The notes under the pieces were generated by a model, which was given only the letters and a program-made list of their open reading frames with translations, ran no database searches and was not told the DNA's origin. From NCBI GenBank assembly GCA_031763025.1, contig JASSKH010000007.1, positions 2,881,776 through 2,945,775 on the forward strand: a DNA stretch of 64,000 nt. Reading direction: 5' to 3'. Every line of letters starts with the position of its first letter. Positions within the stretch are counted from its first letter, which is position 1. The position numbers and the translations under genes were made by a program. This document shows, piece after piece, positions 33,750 to 45,556 of this stretch. The stretch comes from Macrocystis pyrifera. Taxonomy: Eukaryota > Sar > Phaeophyceae > Laminariales > Laminariaceae.

Positions 33750-34253
33750 GGTTCCCTCCCTGGAATGGCGGGATATTCGAATCGAGACAGGATATACGAG
33801 TCGATGTCTCAGAAATACGCGGTTCCAATTTCTGGGTTTTGGGGAGTCGGGGGCTTTCTTATAATACTACGCTCTCCTTTGGCCCTTTGTGGGCTATTGG
33901 ATCGGGTTCGAGTTGCTTCGCTTTTTTTGTATCCTGCCTACCCCCCCCGCTAAGCGCCGGAGCTGGTCAGAGTAATCGGCCCACACTCATTTGTGGCACA
34001 GGACAGCAGTGTTTCGTGTTGATTTCTTTTGCGTCCTGCCGATCCCCCGCCAGCTTGGGGTCGGGGGCGATTTGGGTAGTGTGGCTATACTGTTCACACT
34101 ACTGTGGCACAGGATTGACTGCGTGACTTTCTGTGTCATCATTTTCGGCGATCCAATATTCGTCCTGCCGTCGATGCCATTGTAGTCTATTGAGCTACTT
34201 GGTAAAAGGTTAAACAGCAGTTGACTACCCAAACTATAATAAGCCTTACAACA
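33750..34253 (-). mobile_element. TRIM-like element with 73-bp LTR and primer-binding site, minus strand
   Basis: On the minus strand 34253-34181 is a 73-bp LTR (TGTTGTAAGG ... GACTACA) containing an A-box-like GTAGCTCAATAG. One base later comes TGGCATCGACGGCAGGAC (34179-34162). The internal part (33880-34135) holds two diverged blocks with CACTCATTTGTGGCACAGGA, also found inside the family C element at 46830-46915. At 33751-33762 CCCTCCCTGG precedes GGCGGGAT, like the polypurine tract of the family D units. The 3' LTR is not recognisable. Confidence 0.55.
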
Positions 34254-34309
34254 ACAGTTGCACGATGAATCTATGGATGAATGGGTCAAACGTGAGACGG
34301 AGGACTGAC

Positions 34310-34470
34310 GGGGGGGGGGTGTACTCGATAGGAGAGATGTACTCGATCTCATGCATGGCCGTAGTCGCATGACCATAGACCCTCGCACCCCTACAATGCC
34401 GGGACGGAGCATGTCGGGTTTTCACCGACCAGGCAGACATTGCTTGCACCAAGCGCGAGGACTGACGGGG
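34310..34470 (+). repeat. Dispersed repeat F, plus-strand copy
   Basis: TCATGCATGGCCGTAGTCG, ACAATGCCGGGACGGAGCA, TTTTCACCGACCAG and CATTGCTTGCACCAAGCGCG are shared with 61570-61705. It is bounded on each side by a GGACTGACGGGGGGG stretch (34303 and 34469). Confidence 0.75.
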
Positions 34471-35662
34471 GGGGGGGTTGAAGGGGAGGGCGGGGGCTCC
34501 CTCTCCTACCTTTTGGTGAGAAGGGTATTTGGTGCGTTTGTGCATCATATCGAAAGAGCGCGGCGCATTCTCGCGACCTTGTCGTTGTGTCAATCAATAG
34601 TATTAATACTAACTTTATACCTGGTATGCGCGAATTATACATGATGTGCGTTCGATCTATTACTACTACTGCGGTATGCGCGAAGTATATCATTATGTGT
34701 GAAAGCTGTACTGCATACGAAGTGAAGTATGTATGACACCTGGGTTCGAGAAGGGTACACGAAATGAATGCATTTATTTGTCGTCATCAAAGTCATTATA
34801 ATAGGGCGTATGAATGTGTGCATGCCATGTTCAAATATTCTACGTTCCGACTTATTGTATACTCACATACAACAGTAGAAGCAGATAAATTTATTTGAAG
34901 CAGTTTAGCCAGGGTGTACAGTGGTCGCAACAGTACGCAGTAAGCCACAGCAGCGTGTAGCAGCAGTAGTAGCATAGTACTGCTGTTGTTGTAGAGGTAG
35001 CATATTGTATGTGTGTATGTAGCTGCCGTGTGTAGGGTGTATGATCTACATGTTGATATATATGATCTACACGAAGAGCGTCCCGAACGGGCGAGAACGT
35101 GTGACGTTGTTCCCCGCACAGCTTCTGCTGATACAGCACACCACAGCCGCGTGGAAAACTCTCGGGGAATTGTTAGACTCTTCGATCGGATCGATCAACA
35201 AATAGTAGCATCATTGTAAATAACACTACAGCAATAACAGTAACAGTAATGATAATAATACTATTAAATAATATATACCTGGTATGATAATAAGATAGTA
35301 ACTTAGTATCTCGCACGGCCACACTGCGGCCGCATCGCCACACCGCATACCGCGACCAAGAGGGAGATCCCTCGATCTTCCATATAGGTACACCTTATCA
35401 GTTATTACATGCTGCAAGCAGAGTTGCCACTTTCTACACGTGTAATTCCATGATATGAAACCAACAGAATTGGATGGAAATGTAAGGGCCGCTGGTGTGT
35501 GATTGTCAGTGGATCTAACGGTCCTTTCATTTCCGTCCAGAATGGTACATGTTTTTACCGTGCATGCAACAGTATGCAGCATTATGGTAGTAGTACTGTG
35601 CGGGTATCTGTATATCTTTATACCTGGTACATATATACCGGGTATATAGTTATATATATATA
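34471..35662. other. Gene-poor, AT-rich stretch
   Basis: No gene seen. Many TACCTGGTA-type words and TATATA tracts; imperfect (GTA)/(CAG) repeats near 34940-35000. Confidence 0.45.
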
Positions 35663-37866
35663 ACCACACCCTGGACAGTATAGACAATAGTCCAATAGTC
35701 TATTAATAGCTTCCTATTGCAATTGACTGTCTATTGTGGTCCCTAATTTCTGTTAATTGAAAGGCGTCGAGCTCTATTATCCAGACAATTTCTATGTAGA
35801 GACTCCTACCTCGCCCTATTGTCCAGTCAATTTCACTTTATATATAGGCAGTCTCCGCAATCAATGGTCCGGACAATTCCAATTAATGGATCTTCTCCTA
35901 AGTAAATTGTCCGGCCAATTCCAATTGACAGACTCTCTCCTGAATCAATTGTGCGGACAATTCCAATTGATAGTCGGCCCCCCGAAATAGTTGTCCGGAC
36001 AATTTCAATTAGTAGACTGACGCCAAAAGTATTTGTCCGGACAACTCCGATTAATAGACAGTCTCCCAGATCAATTGGCCCGACACTTCAAATTTGTACA
36101 GTCTCCAAAATCAATTGTCCGGACAATTTCAATTAGCAGAAATCAATTGTGCGGGCAATTCCAATTAATGGACGGTATACAAAAAAAAAACAATTATCCC
36201 GACAATTTAGACTAATACGACATTTCCAAAACTACTTCAGACAATGCCATCATTGGTGGGTAGTCTCCTAAATCAACTGCCCGTACATTTAAAAACAACA
36301 GTGCATACCGGGTACGGATTATTTAGTTTCGTGAAACCTTTTTTTACGTAATGATTTACATCTGAGCACATGGGCCAGGCGGTATCAAAACTTCCTACGT
36401 GCGGACATAAAATACGAAGCTAAAGTTGAGGTGTTTCGCCCTTTTCTGTTTATGCCTTGGACAATAGACCTATCAATAGACTATTGCCACTACAGCAGAG
36501 TCACGAAGTTGTCTATTAATTGGAATTGTCCGGGCAAGCGTGAGATGTCATAGACTGTCTAGCTATTGAAATTGTTTAGACTATTGATATATTGCATACT
36601 GTCTATTAATTGGATTTATTCTAACAATTGATATCGGGTACTGTCTTAACAATTGGAATTGTCCGGACAAATAATTTTGGAGACTCTATCAATTGAAGTT
36701 GCCCTGACAATTGATCTCAGAGACTGTCCATTGTTTGGAATTGTCTGAACAATTGATGTTTGGTGCTTTTCAATAATTGGAATTGTCCAGAAAAATGAGC
36801 TCAGAGACTGCGTATCGATTGAACTTGTGCTGGCAAATGATTCACAGGCTGTCTATTAATTGGAATTGCTTGAAAAATTGATTTCGGGTGATTTACACTA
36901 ATTGGACTTGTCGGGGCAACTGCTTCGAGAGACCGTCCATTAATTGGAATGGTCCGGACATGAGTTTCGGAAGCGATCTACTAATTGGAATTGTCATGAC
37001 TATCGAGTTTAAGACGGCTCTGTTCTTTGAAAGCTGGCAACTACTTGCAGAGTTACATTTGATTTGGTCAGTATATACACAGCAGTATCACCATGCTAGT
37101 ATTGCCTCTACAACAGGATCGGAAACTTCCCTCTATACACAATCATTTGCAGGGTCCTTTATTGTGCCATATTACGAGCAATATCAATTCAATGGGGAGT
37201 GTCTATCATAATACAATAACTACTCTGTAGGTACACGGCCATAACATTTATCGGGCAATTGATTTCTTGCGCGGCATCTGAAATTACTTGTGCGGACAGT
37301 TCCAACTACTTTTCAAGCACCAAAGTCCGTTTGAACAATTCCATTTAATTGACAGCACCCGAAATCAATTGTGCCGACAATTTCAGTCAATAAGCAGCAG
37401 CCGAAATCAAATGTTCAGACAAATCCAATTAATAGACAGCTCCCGAAATCAATTGTCTGAACAATTGCAGTTAGTGGACAACATCCGAAATCTATTTTGT
37501 CTGGACATTTCCAATTATTAGATCAGCACCCGAAATCAATTTGAAGAATAATTCCAATCAATAGCAGCCTCCGCAACCAGTTGATGGACAATTCCTATCC
37601 GTAGACAACCCTCGAAACCTATTGCTCACACAATTCCAACTAGTAGATGGTATTCGAAACCAATCGCCTGGACGATTCCAATTCATAGACAATCGCCGAA
37701 ATCAATTGTCTAGCCAATTTCAATCAATGGGCAATCGCCGAAGTCAATTGTATGGACAATTTCAATCAATAGGCAGTCGCAATTGTCAAGACAAATCCAA
37801 TGAACACGCATCCTCCTGAATCAATTGTAGACACAATAGACTATTGATATTATCCAGGGTGTGCTG
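35663..37866. mobile_element. Element built of 42-bp repeats in three orientation blocks, with short TIRs
   Basis: 35750-36290 carries about 12 units of the form TCAATTGTCCGGACAATTCC followed by AATTAATAGACAGTCTCC. 36480-37015 carries about 12 units in reverse orientation, and 37255-37840 again about 12 in the first orientation. Spacers of roughly 190-240 bp separate the blocks. The ends are inverted: CACACCCTGGA at 35666-35676 and TCCAGGGTGTG at 37854-37864, each followed inward by ATAGACTATTG-type sequence. Units differ by 15-30 percent, so the array is old. Confidence 0.7.
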
Positions 37867-38039
37867 GCTCTATACTCTGCGGCTGCTTGCCGTGTCCCTT
37901 TCGTTAAGAATCTCTTCGCCCGTTATCTCTCGCAACGCTGGTGATGATGTAACAATGACACTACTTGTAGTATTTTGAGACAGGGCGGTAAATAGCAGCA
38001 GCGGTATACAACAGAATCTTGTAACTGCTGCTGTGTGTT

Positions 38040-38658
38040 GAGTTCAAGGTCGGGACATTTTGTATCCCTTGTCAGGTTTGCCTATTGAGCAGGTATACTC
38101 GCTGATATTCACGCGTGTTGAATGCCTAGATATTGAAGAAGAGCAGTTATGTTCCTTTCGAGCACGATGAGAGACTGAGAGCAAGGCTCGTGCCTCGCTG
38201 GGAAAACTAATGGTTTCCATTTAAGATACGCTGTTGGTTTATAAAGGATAGACCACTGAGCTACTCAGTCAGCGCTTCTTTTGTTCGTTATAAAGGATAA
38301 ACCACTGAGCTACTCAGTCAGCTTTGGCTTACAGAGGATAGACCACTGAGCTACTCAGTCGGCTCTTCTTTTGTTCGTTAATAAAGGATAAACCACTGCG
38401 TTACTCTGTCAGCGCTGACTGAGTAGCTCCGAGGTCTATCCTTTATAAACGAACATGCGGATCCCAAGTACTATAAATAGTACGATCCCAACACCTGAAC
38501 CCAGGTAATTACCAGCCTTTCAGCCTCATTCAAAGCAATACCGTAACACTAGCCCACTCTGATGAGCCGTATAAGCAGAAGTATGAAAATTCAAGGGAAC
38601 CCCGATTCCACGAGCTAGAACAGGAGTCGAAGATGCGGCTCCTCAAAACCCATTCCCA
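38040..38658 (-). mobile_element. Retroelement family C: LTR with tandem-repeat insertion, minus strand
   Basis: 38040-38545 is a reversed family C LTR (CAAGGTCGGGACATTTTGTA ... AGCAATACCGTAACA), interrupted by about 220 bp of tandem repeats at 38235-38455. Reversed 3' internal sequence follows to 38658 (CCCACTCTGATGAGCC, GTCGAAGATGCGGCTCC). Confidence 0.75.
38235..38455. repeat. Tandem repeat of about 50 bp with A-box-like core
   Basis: Four direct units of the form TATAAAGGATARACCACTGA-GCTACTCAGTCAGC plus one inverted unit that closes the array as a hairpin. Read on the minus strand each unit contains GTAGCTCAGTGGT, close to the tRNA A box found in the family D LTRs. A single related copy lies at 18749-18775. 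Confidence 0.75.
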
Positions 38659-38659
38659 C

Positions 38660-38933
38660 ATGTTATGATATTGCTTTGAATGAGGCTGAAAGCCTGGTCA
38701 ATACCTGAGTTCAAGTATTAGGATCGTATTTGTAGTACTTGGGAGGCATATATTAGATGGAAACCAGGGGTTTTCCCAGCGAGACACGAGCTCGGTCCTA
38801 GTCTCCGCGTGCACGCAAGGAATAAAGCTTCTCTTCTTCCATATCTAAGCAAACACACGCTAGTACCAAGAAGTGCCGACTTAACAGGCAAATCTGTCCA
38901 GAGATGCAAAGTGTCCCGACCTTGAACTTAACA
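38660..38933 (+). mobile_element. Family C LTR followed by primer-binding site
   Basis: TGTTATGATATTGC ... CTTGAACTTAACA, TG to CA, 274 bp. Two bases later TGGCGTCGTCGGCAGGAC (38936-38953) sits where a retrotransposon primer-binding site is expected. It abuts the minus-strand family C copy, giving an inverted LTR arrangement. Confidence 0.7.
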
Positions 38934-38935
38934 AG

Positions 38936-38953
38936 TGGCGTCGTCGGCAGGAC
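38936..38953 (+). promoter_or_regulatory. Putative primer-binding site
   Basis: TGGCGTCGTCGGCAGGAC, starting TGG as expected for pairing with a tRNA ending in CCA, two bases after the LTR end. The identical 18-mer occurs on the minus strand at 25256-25273 beside another LTR. Confidence 0.6.
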
Positions 38954-39084
38954 AAAATGGCTGGATACAGATGGCTGAGGGCTCCTGGAAAGAGTAGCAA
39001 CGCATGCCGCACATCATGGGCCTGGTGGTCAGCCTTCGGAAGGCGCACGACGCTTCCCCGATCACCATCCGCTGGCCCGACCCC

Positions 39085-39559
39085 TGTCAGATATTACGCT
39101 TTAACAGATTCTCTACACGTGCTGAAACTGATTGGCGAAGGTTGTACCGCTTTTGGAATAGGTTGCGCCACATATATGTGTAACGTATCTTTCAGATATC
39201 TACGAGTAGAACACGAGTACAGGCCTTGATTTGGTACGATCTACAGTTCTTCGTCTGCTTTCTCTGAGATTTCGACGTGCATCGTCTATCTTTTTTTTGG
39301 TTGCGACGACTAACTCTCCCTAGCGGGCCTACTGCATTGACAACAGGACGGCGTGACTGCAGGTATCATCGTATTGGATTTATGTTTCGTGAAGTTAGGT
39401 GAAGAAAAGACAATCAAGATATCGTGCAAGGTCCTTCTCTGTTGAAGTGTATACTCGTGGTATCTCTCACATATACACACACCTAGTCTACAGCTGCACT
39501 TGGATCCGTCATTGCTGTCTGCTGACACACAGGTACCACAAGACCCCATTATCGCAACA
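39085..39559 (+). repeat. 5' LTR of the copia element
   Basis: TGTCAGATATTACGC ... TTATCGCAACA. Followed immediately by GGTTATGAGCC, the position of a primer-binding site. Confidence 0.9.
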
Positions 39560-39674
39560 GGTTATGAGCCTCGAGATTAAGCTAGAACCTTAGAGTCTAT
39601 TTGTCACTCTCTTCTTGTTCTTTGTTGTTGTTCAACCAAAACGGCTGGAAAGTCGACGGAGTTTAGTCGAACAC

Positions 39675-40720
39675 CAGTCCTACGAGATGCACCCAAGTTC
39701 AGCGGCGAGCAAGCACACCAGATCGATGTAAGGAGAAACTGAATGACGTTCTATTTTTCCACAGCAGTAGCCTCCGGGACATATTGCAAGGGAAAGTACG
39801 ACCAGACAAGTACGTGCTCATCCCAGATGATGTGGCTGTTATCCCGACGTACGTTCGAGTAGAGACAAGATCTACATACGAGGCAATCCCATTCCAGAGC
39901 AGTGGAAAGGAAACGCCGAGAAAGAGGCCCGGTGGGAAGCAGGTCAGGATACGAGCAGCAGCAGAACTTGCAGGACCAGTAACGCCTGCTGCACCAGTCG
40001 CAGGTTCTGTGATTGGACATGCTGACCTTACCTTGCCCAATTCCTTGGGGTTACAAGGGAGATTTCAGGCCGTCGCGGGTAGGACGCCTGGAACTTTGTT
40101 TTTCAACAACACTGAGTGCGATTTGTGGAATCGTCAGAATGACGAACTATTTCGCATTCTCTATCATACATTCAAGAATGGTGCACACAGTCTGCTGCAA
40201 CAACTTCGTCCAGTCGATGGAAGTGTAGACCACGGCAGCGGTCAGGAGGCCTTCAGCATCCTACGTAACAGGTATGAGGGTAGATCCGAGGCGCGCGGGC
40301 GTAACCTTCTCACAGAAATGCAGAAGTGCACCCTTCAGCCTGGCGAGGACCCTGATGTTTATTTCGCCAGACTGTACCGCCTGAGTGCAACTACAGCAAG
40401 TTGGCTGCACGGTAGATGACTACCAACTTAAAGCCAATGTTCTATCAGGACTGTCCGCAGAGTATATTCCCATGTTGAACCAGCTACGCACGATGCAGTC
40501 ACTAGACTTGACCATGGTGAATGACATGCTTAGGGAAGTGTATGTCAACGATATCTTGCCCAACAAAGTCAAGAAGGACCCTCTCCGAGGATGTCGCAGC
40601 GAGGCTGCACCGACCACTACGACACAAAAACACTCGGGCAAGGAGCGAGACGTGAGTGAAGTAGTCTGCCACAATTGCAAAAAAAAGGGTCACTATGCGA
40701 ACAAATGCCCTACCAATTAG
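39675..40720 (+). pseudogene. Copia gag region with zinc knuckle, frameshifted
   Basis: RDAPKFSGE near 39680 marks the usual gag start, soon followed by a stop. 39784-40388 carries the core (PTYVRVETRSTYEAIP, GSVIGHADLTLPNSLGLQG, ECDLWNRQNDELF, YFARLYRL). A frameshift near 40382 moves to the frame of 40385-40720, which ends with CHNCKKKGHYANKC, a CCHC nucleic-acid-binding knuckle. TAG at 40718-40720 separates this from the downstream part, which continues in the same frame. Confidence 0.85.
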
Positions 40721-41520
40721 CTTCTACCTGGGGACACCACCACGAAGTGGTGCTCCCTACACAAGATGAGGTCGCATTCAGATAACGAGTGCATGGCTCA
40801 AAAAAAAAGCCCTCGAACAGCTCTCCCTATTTCTGCACTACCAGCGACTATCTCTCCTGCAGCAGAGGCGTGTTCGTTTACCTTAGTAGCATGTTCATCT
40901 GCATCGTCTATCAAGACGGAAGGGCTACAGCTACCAGTCGACAGTAGCTGTTCATCTCATATGATCGACCCCGCGAAGATCACGAACGTCGACCAGCACC
41001 TTGGCGAATACCAGGAGCTTCAACCACCGAAAATTGTGTATGGAGCCGGCTCGTACGAATTGTTAGCCACCGGGAAGGCGAAAGTCACTATAGGTGTCGA
41101 GAATACTGCAGGCAAACAACACGAGGTGAACATGTCTGTTTTGTTGGTACCTGGTCTTGATGTCGTTATCTACCGTCTTCGTCGGCGGCGCTAGCGAACG
41201 GGGTAGAAACGACAATATCTTCGTTTCCTACACTTACGGCAAAGGGGGAAATCTTCCCCTTAAGAGCAGACCATAATCTGTATTTTCTGGACGCGGTCTT
41301 ACCAAACTTACCGGGCGAACATGCCAACGTTGGAGAAACGTCGAGTGTAATGTTGTGGCACCGTCGCTTAGGCCATGTCAACTCCCAAAGCATAAAGAAA
41401 CTGGCGAACGAGCAAGGCACTGGAATGGTTGTAAATAACACAGCTTTCCCCGTTTCAAACTGTGATACATGCACCGTAGCGAAAAAGCAAGCAGCAGAAC
41501 CACCCAACAGTGGCGCTTGT
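40721..41520 (+). pseudogene. Copia protease and integrase zinc-finger region, broken
   Basis: TKWCSLHKMRSHSDNEC links gag to the protease, seen as VDSSCSSHMIDP where most copia proteases have DSG, so the active-site Gly is replaced. A frameshift near 41160 leads to a frame ending at TGA 41518-41520, which carries LWHRRLGHVNS and CDTCTVAKK, the HHCC finger of integrase. Confidence 0.8.
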
Positions 41521-42877
41521 TGAAGTGACACAGCCTCTAGAGCTAGTGTACACCGATCTATCCGGACCTCTAAACCCAGCTTCTGGAGCAGGCAATAGCT
41601 ATGTGGCCAAACTCACTGACCGCTACACGCGCCTAAAGTCGGCGTATTTTCTCAGCAAGAAAAACGAGGCTGTAGACGCCTTAATTAACTACACCCAAGA
41701 CGTGGAGATTCCGTCTGGGTATCGACTTCAACGTCTTCGCTCGGAATACGGGGGCGAGTATACCGGACTGGAGTATCGAGAGTACTGCCTCCAGACCGGA
41801 ATAAAGCAGGAATTTGCGGCAACGAATAAACCGCAACATAACGGGATTTCAGAACGTGAGTGGGCGTCTCTGTGAAACATGACTAGATGTTTTCTGGCCG
41901 AGGCAGGTGTTTCGAAATTTCTCTTGCAGGAGGTCTTCCGCATGGCAGTTTATCTAGCGAATCGTGTCCCGTCCACCTCGCTGGGAGGCGAAGCGTCTTT
42001 CTCGATGTGGCACGGTGGAACACCTCCATCACTCAAGCACCTTCGAACCTTTGGTGCGCGAGCGTTCGTGCATCAAGAACGATGCGTCAAGAAGCTAACT
42101 ATGAAGGCATGGGAAGGGCGCATGGTAGGTTACGGGTATTACTCAAAGACATACCGCCGGATCTGGGAATCTGGAACCAAGATCGTCGAGTCCCGAAGTG
42201 TTACGTTCTTCGAGACTCTATCTGGTAAGCTCAAAGCTCCTGACTACGATCACCACGACAGCGATGGCGACACCTTTCTCGATTTGGGGTCGTCATCTAT
42301 ATTGCTTGGTACGCAGGAGGAGATACCAGAAGCAGAAAAAGACGCCCAACAGGACACCGATGTCAGCCAGAGTAGGGGCACATCAAGCGACAGCGACGAC
42401 GAAAGTGATAGCGACGTTGACAGTCAACCATTCGAAGCGGCAAAAGCTAAACGAATCGCACGCCAACTGAGGCAACTCGGAGACTACAACGTGGGACCTG
42501 AATCGACTACGCTTATTTTATCGTCCATCCGCTCACTGAAACACCTACCACGTCCGAAGTATCGTTCACGCCAAGAAACTATCGGGAAGCTATGGCATCA
42601 GCTCAAGCTTCGGAGTGCCAAGCATCTATGGAGGGAGCTTGCAAGCATGTCGAAGCACGGTGTCTACTATTTGGTTCCTGCACCTAAGGGGTGCAAGATT
42701 ATCGGTTCGATGTGGGTGTTTAAGGTTATGCCGGGTGGTCTCTACAAATCTCGGTTCTGTGCACAAGATTTCTCTCAGGTAGCTGGAACAGATTTTGGAA
42801 GCACATACGCCCCAGTTTGTCGCATTCCGAGTGTCCGCATTGTGTTGCGATGGCTGCCAGCCACGATTGGAATGTGA
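41510..42877 (+). pseudogene. Copia integrase core and start of reverse transcriptase, broken
   Basis: VYTDLSGPL holds the first catalytic Asp. LRSEYGGEY has Glu where the second Asp is usual, and PQHNGISERE carries the final Glu. TGA at 41873-41875 interrupts just after it; the frame continues with MTRCFLAEAGVSKFLLQEVFR and LANRVPSTS. An acidic linker follows (42230-42430, DSDDESDSDVDS), then the first reverse transcriptase motifs (IGSMWVFKVMPGG, YKSRFCAQDFSQVAGTDF). Confidence 0.85.
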
Positions 42878-44096
42878 TCCAGCTCGATGTACAGACAGCA
42901 TTTCTTCAGAGTGAGATGAAAAAAGAGGTATATGTGAGACAACCGTTAGGTTTCGAAAAACAAGACCTAAATGGACAACCATATGTCTGCAAGCCAAAGA
43001 AGAGCTTGTATGGACTCAGACAATCACCCCGCAACTGGCACGGAACTATCCACCATGAACTTATCGCCGAAGGATTCAAGGGCTGCATGTGTGACCCCTG
43101 CATTTACGTCAAGAGTGATAACTCGTTTAAAGTGTTCATTGTGTTGTATGTCGACGACTTACTGGTGACCGCATCGTCAGAGGTGGGTATTTCCAAGACC
43201 AAGGCATTCCTGATGAACAAATTCGCAATGAAGGACCTGGGAGGTGTTTCTCTCATTCTAGAAATGCACGTGCCTCGTGATCGTCTGGAAGGCACTCTGG
43301 ACATCAACCAAGGCAACTATGTCAACGCAATTTTGCAGCCATATGATTTTGTCGACAGCAGATCGGTAAGCGCACCAGGCATTGGAAAACCCCTGGACAT
43401 GAAAGTGGGACTCTACTGGACGATGTCAACAAGCAGCTATACCAAGAAATCGTGGGCAGTCTCCTCTATTTATCGACGTGTACGCGCTGGGGCATTGCCT
43501 ACTCTGCAATGCATTTAACTCGGGCGATGAGTAACCCGAGGGATGAACATATTATGGCGGCGAAGAGAGTACTCCGTTACCTTAAGGGAACGCCGGATCT
43601 CCGCGTGAGATATTCGAAGGATTTCACCCTTCACGGGTATTCTGATGCAAGCCACAGTGACGATCCAAACAACTATCGCTCCGTTTCAGGTTATTTATAC
43701 ATGTTTGCAGGAGGATCAGTTACGTGGAGCTCGAAGAAGCAACCGGTGGTTGCACTCTCGTCGTGCGAATCGGAGTACATTGCGCTAGCATAGGCGAGCC
43801 AAAAAGCCGTGTATCTTTCTGATTTATCGAGTGAACTAACGTTTTCCTAGTTTTCTTCTGTGCAGATGTATGAGGACAACATGGGAGCTCTCCCACTATC
43901 AGGTACAACAGCATTCTCGTCAAGGACCAAGCACATTTGTACGAACAAGATCGTCGTATCCCACGTCAATACGGCGGATCTGCTAGCTGATATTTTAACG
44001 AAATTCTTGGACTACCCGACGTTTAAGGCCATGCTGGACAAGATAACCAACTTCTCTTATAACGAATCTACAAGATCATCATTGCCATCTGCATAA
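42817..44096 (+). pseudogene. Copia reverse transcriptase and RNase H, broken
   Basis: After a frameshift near 42850, VIQLDVQTAFLQSEM and the catalytic LYVDDLLVT are intact. Another frameshift near 43440 leads to GYSDASHSDDPNNYRSVSGY, SSKKQPVVALSSCESEYIAL, the RNase H of copia elements, with TAG at 43791-43793. The tail from 43866 (YEDNMGAL, RTKHICTNK, ADILTKFL) appears to have lost about a dozen residues after RTKHI. Confidence 0.88.
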
Positions 44097-44505
44097 GCAC
44101 TTGTATTGAGGGGCGTGTGTTTGTTATTTTAGTTATTTATGTATGCGCTTCGTAAGATATGCTGTTAATACTGTATGTTCAATGAATTATTTTGTTTCAG
44201 ACTTTGTGCTCATACGAACGCATCTCAAGTATTTGTTATTCACGATTTCTACAAGATGCACTCGGGCATGAGCTTCTGAAATCAACGTTCTGAATACTTG
44301 GTCTTCCTAACGACAACGCTTGCGACGCTCACCATGATAGAAACCTCGAGACCTAGCGAGGGGGTAGGAATGCCTGGTGACGTCGAGCGCTCGCTGGGAC
44401 CTTTGTTTATTGTTATTTTGAAGTCTACGATTCAGACGCGGTTTATGTTATCACTATTCGTACGGTTTACGATTAGCCATGCAGTCTTCTGTTCAGCTAG
44501 GGGCG
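44097..44505 (+). other. Copia 3' internal region
   Basis: Non-coding stretch between RNase H and the 3' LTR. Two AGGGGCG purine tracts occur, TTGAGGGGCG at 44106 and CTAGGGGCG directly before the LTR (44497-44505); the latter is the likely polypurine tract. Confidence 0.6.
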
Positions 44506-44978
44506 TGTCAGATATTACGCTTTAACAGATTCTTTACATGTGTTGAAACTAACTGGCTGAGGTTGTACCGCTTTTGGAATAGGTTGTGCCACATATATGT
44601 GTAACGTATCTTTCAGATATCTACGAGTAGAACACGAGTACTTGCCTTGATTTGGTACGATCTACAGTTCTTCGTCTGCCTTCTCTGAGATTACGACGTG
44701 CATCGTCTACCTTTTTTCTTGTTGCGACGGCTAGCTCTACCTAGCGAGCCTACTGCATTGACAACAGGACGGCGTGACTGCAGGTATCATCGTATTGGAT
44801 TTATGTTTCGTGAAGTTAAGTGAAGAACAGACAATCAAGATATCGTGCAAGGTCCTTCTCTGTTGAAGTGTATACTCGTGGTACCCCCCACATATACACA
44901 CACCTGGTCTACAGCTGCACTTGGATCCGTCCTTGCTGATTGCTACACACAGGTACCACAAACCCCATTATCTTAACA
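44506..44978 (+). repeat. 3' LTR of the copia element
   Basis: TGTCAGATATTACGC ... TTATCTTAACA, followed by the ACCCC target duplication. Confidence 0.9.
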
Positions 44979-45556
44979 ACCCCAAGTCCTATTTCGCTCA
45001 CCGCAAGCGTCGGGCGCACGCCACCAACCAGGCCCACCAGAACCCAGGAGCGAGAGATGGCCCTGAGCTGAACCACGACAGCTCCCACCGCCCCGGGAAC
45101 AACCGGGTCTACCGGCACCCAAGAGTTGGCGGAGGCTCTGCGTCCCAGGACGACAGCTCTCACCGCCGCGCCGGCGACCGGGACCACCGGCGCCCAGGAA
45201 TTGGAGTGGACTCCGCCGGCCATGACAGCGGGTCCCACCGCGGCGCAGGTGACGCGAAAGGCAGTGGTACCACTCGACGCAACGGGACTGGCGGTGGGGG
45301 GAATCGAGGGAAGGGGGGCCAGAGCTCGAGCGACGGGCGCAACAGGCACAGGAACCGCTCACGGGGAGACCCTTGTCGAGCCAGCTCCTCCAACTCCTCC
45401 ACGGACGGCAGCACAAGTGCAAGCGGCTCCTTCGCTATCTGATGTCGCTTCTTCAGCCGAGCTTTTTGGCCACCTGACCATGCCCGATAACCGCCCCATG
45501 ACGACGCTACTTGTTAAGTTCAAGGTCGGGACACTTCGTATCCCTTGTCAGGTTTG

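Larger units (their letters stand above)
39085..44978 (+). mobile_element. Ty1/copia LTR retrotransposon, full length, coding region broken
   Basis: 5,894 bp between exact 5-bp target duplications ACCCC (39080-39084 and 44979-44983). LTRs of 475 and 473 bp (39085-39559, 44506-44978) begin TGTCAGATATTACG, end in CA and differ at roughly 32 positions by eye, about 93 percent identity. The order gag, protease, integrase, reverse transcriptase, RNase H is that of copia elements. At least five frameshifts and three stops show it cannot make its own proteins. Confidence 0.92.
39016..45442 (+). pseudogene. Open frame interrupted by the copia element
   Basis: 39016-39084 (MGLVVSLRKAHD to WPDP) and 44984-45442 (KSYFAHRKRRAHATNQAHQ onward) join in frame once the copia element and one copy of its ACCCC target duplication are removed, giving about 175 residues. 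The second half is rich in Arg, His, Gly and Ser. It follows a family C LTR and primer-binding site and so probably belongs to that retroelement (gag-like at most). No domain recognised; other frames through the same GC-rich sequence are also open. Confidence 0.4.

Noticed and set aside
35750..37840. CRISPR array or protein-coding repeats in the 42-bp arrays
   Set aside because: Repeat units are diverged throughout with no constant repeat and unique spacer pattern, the DNA is eukaryotic, and the open frames are interrupted and follow the repeat.
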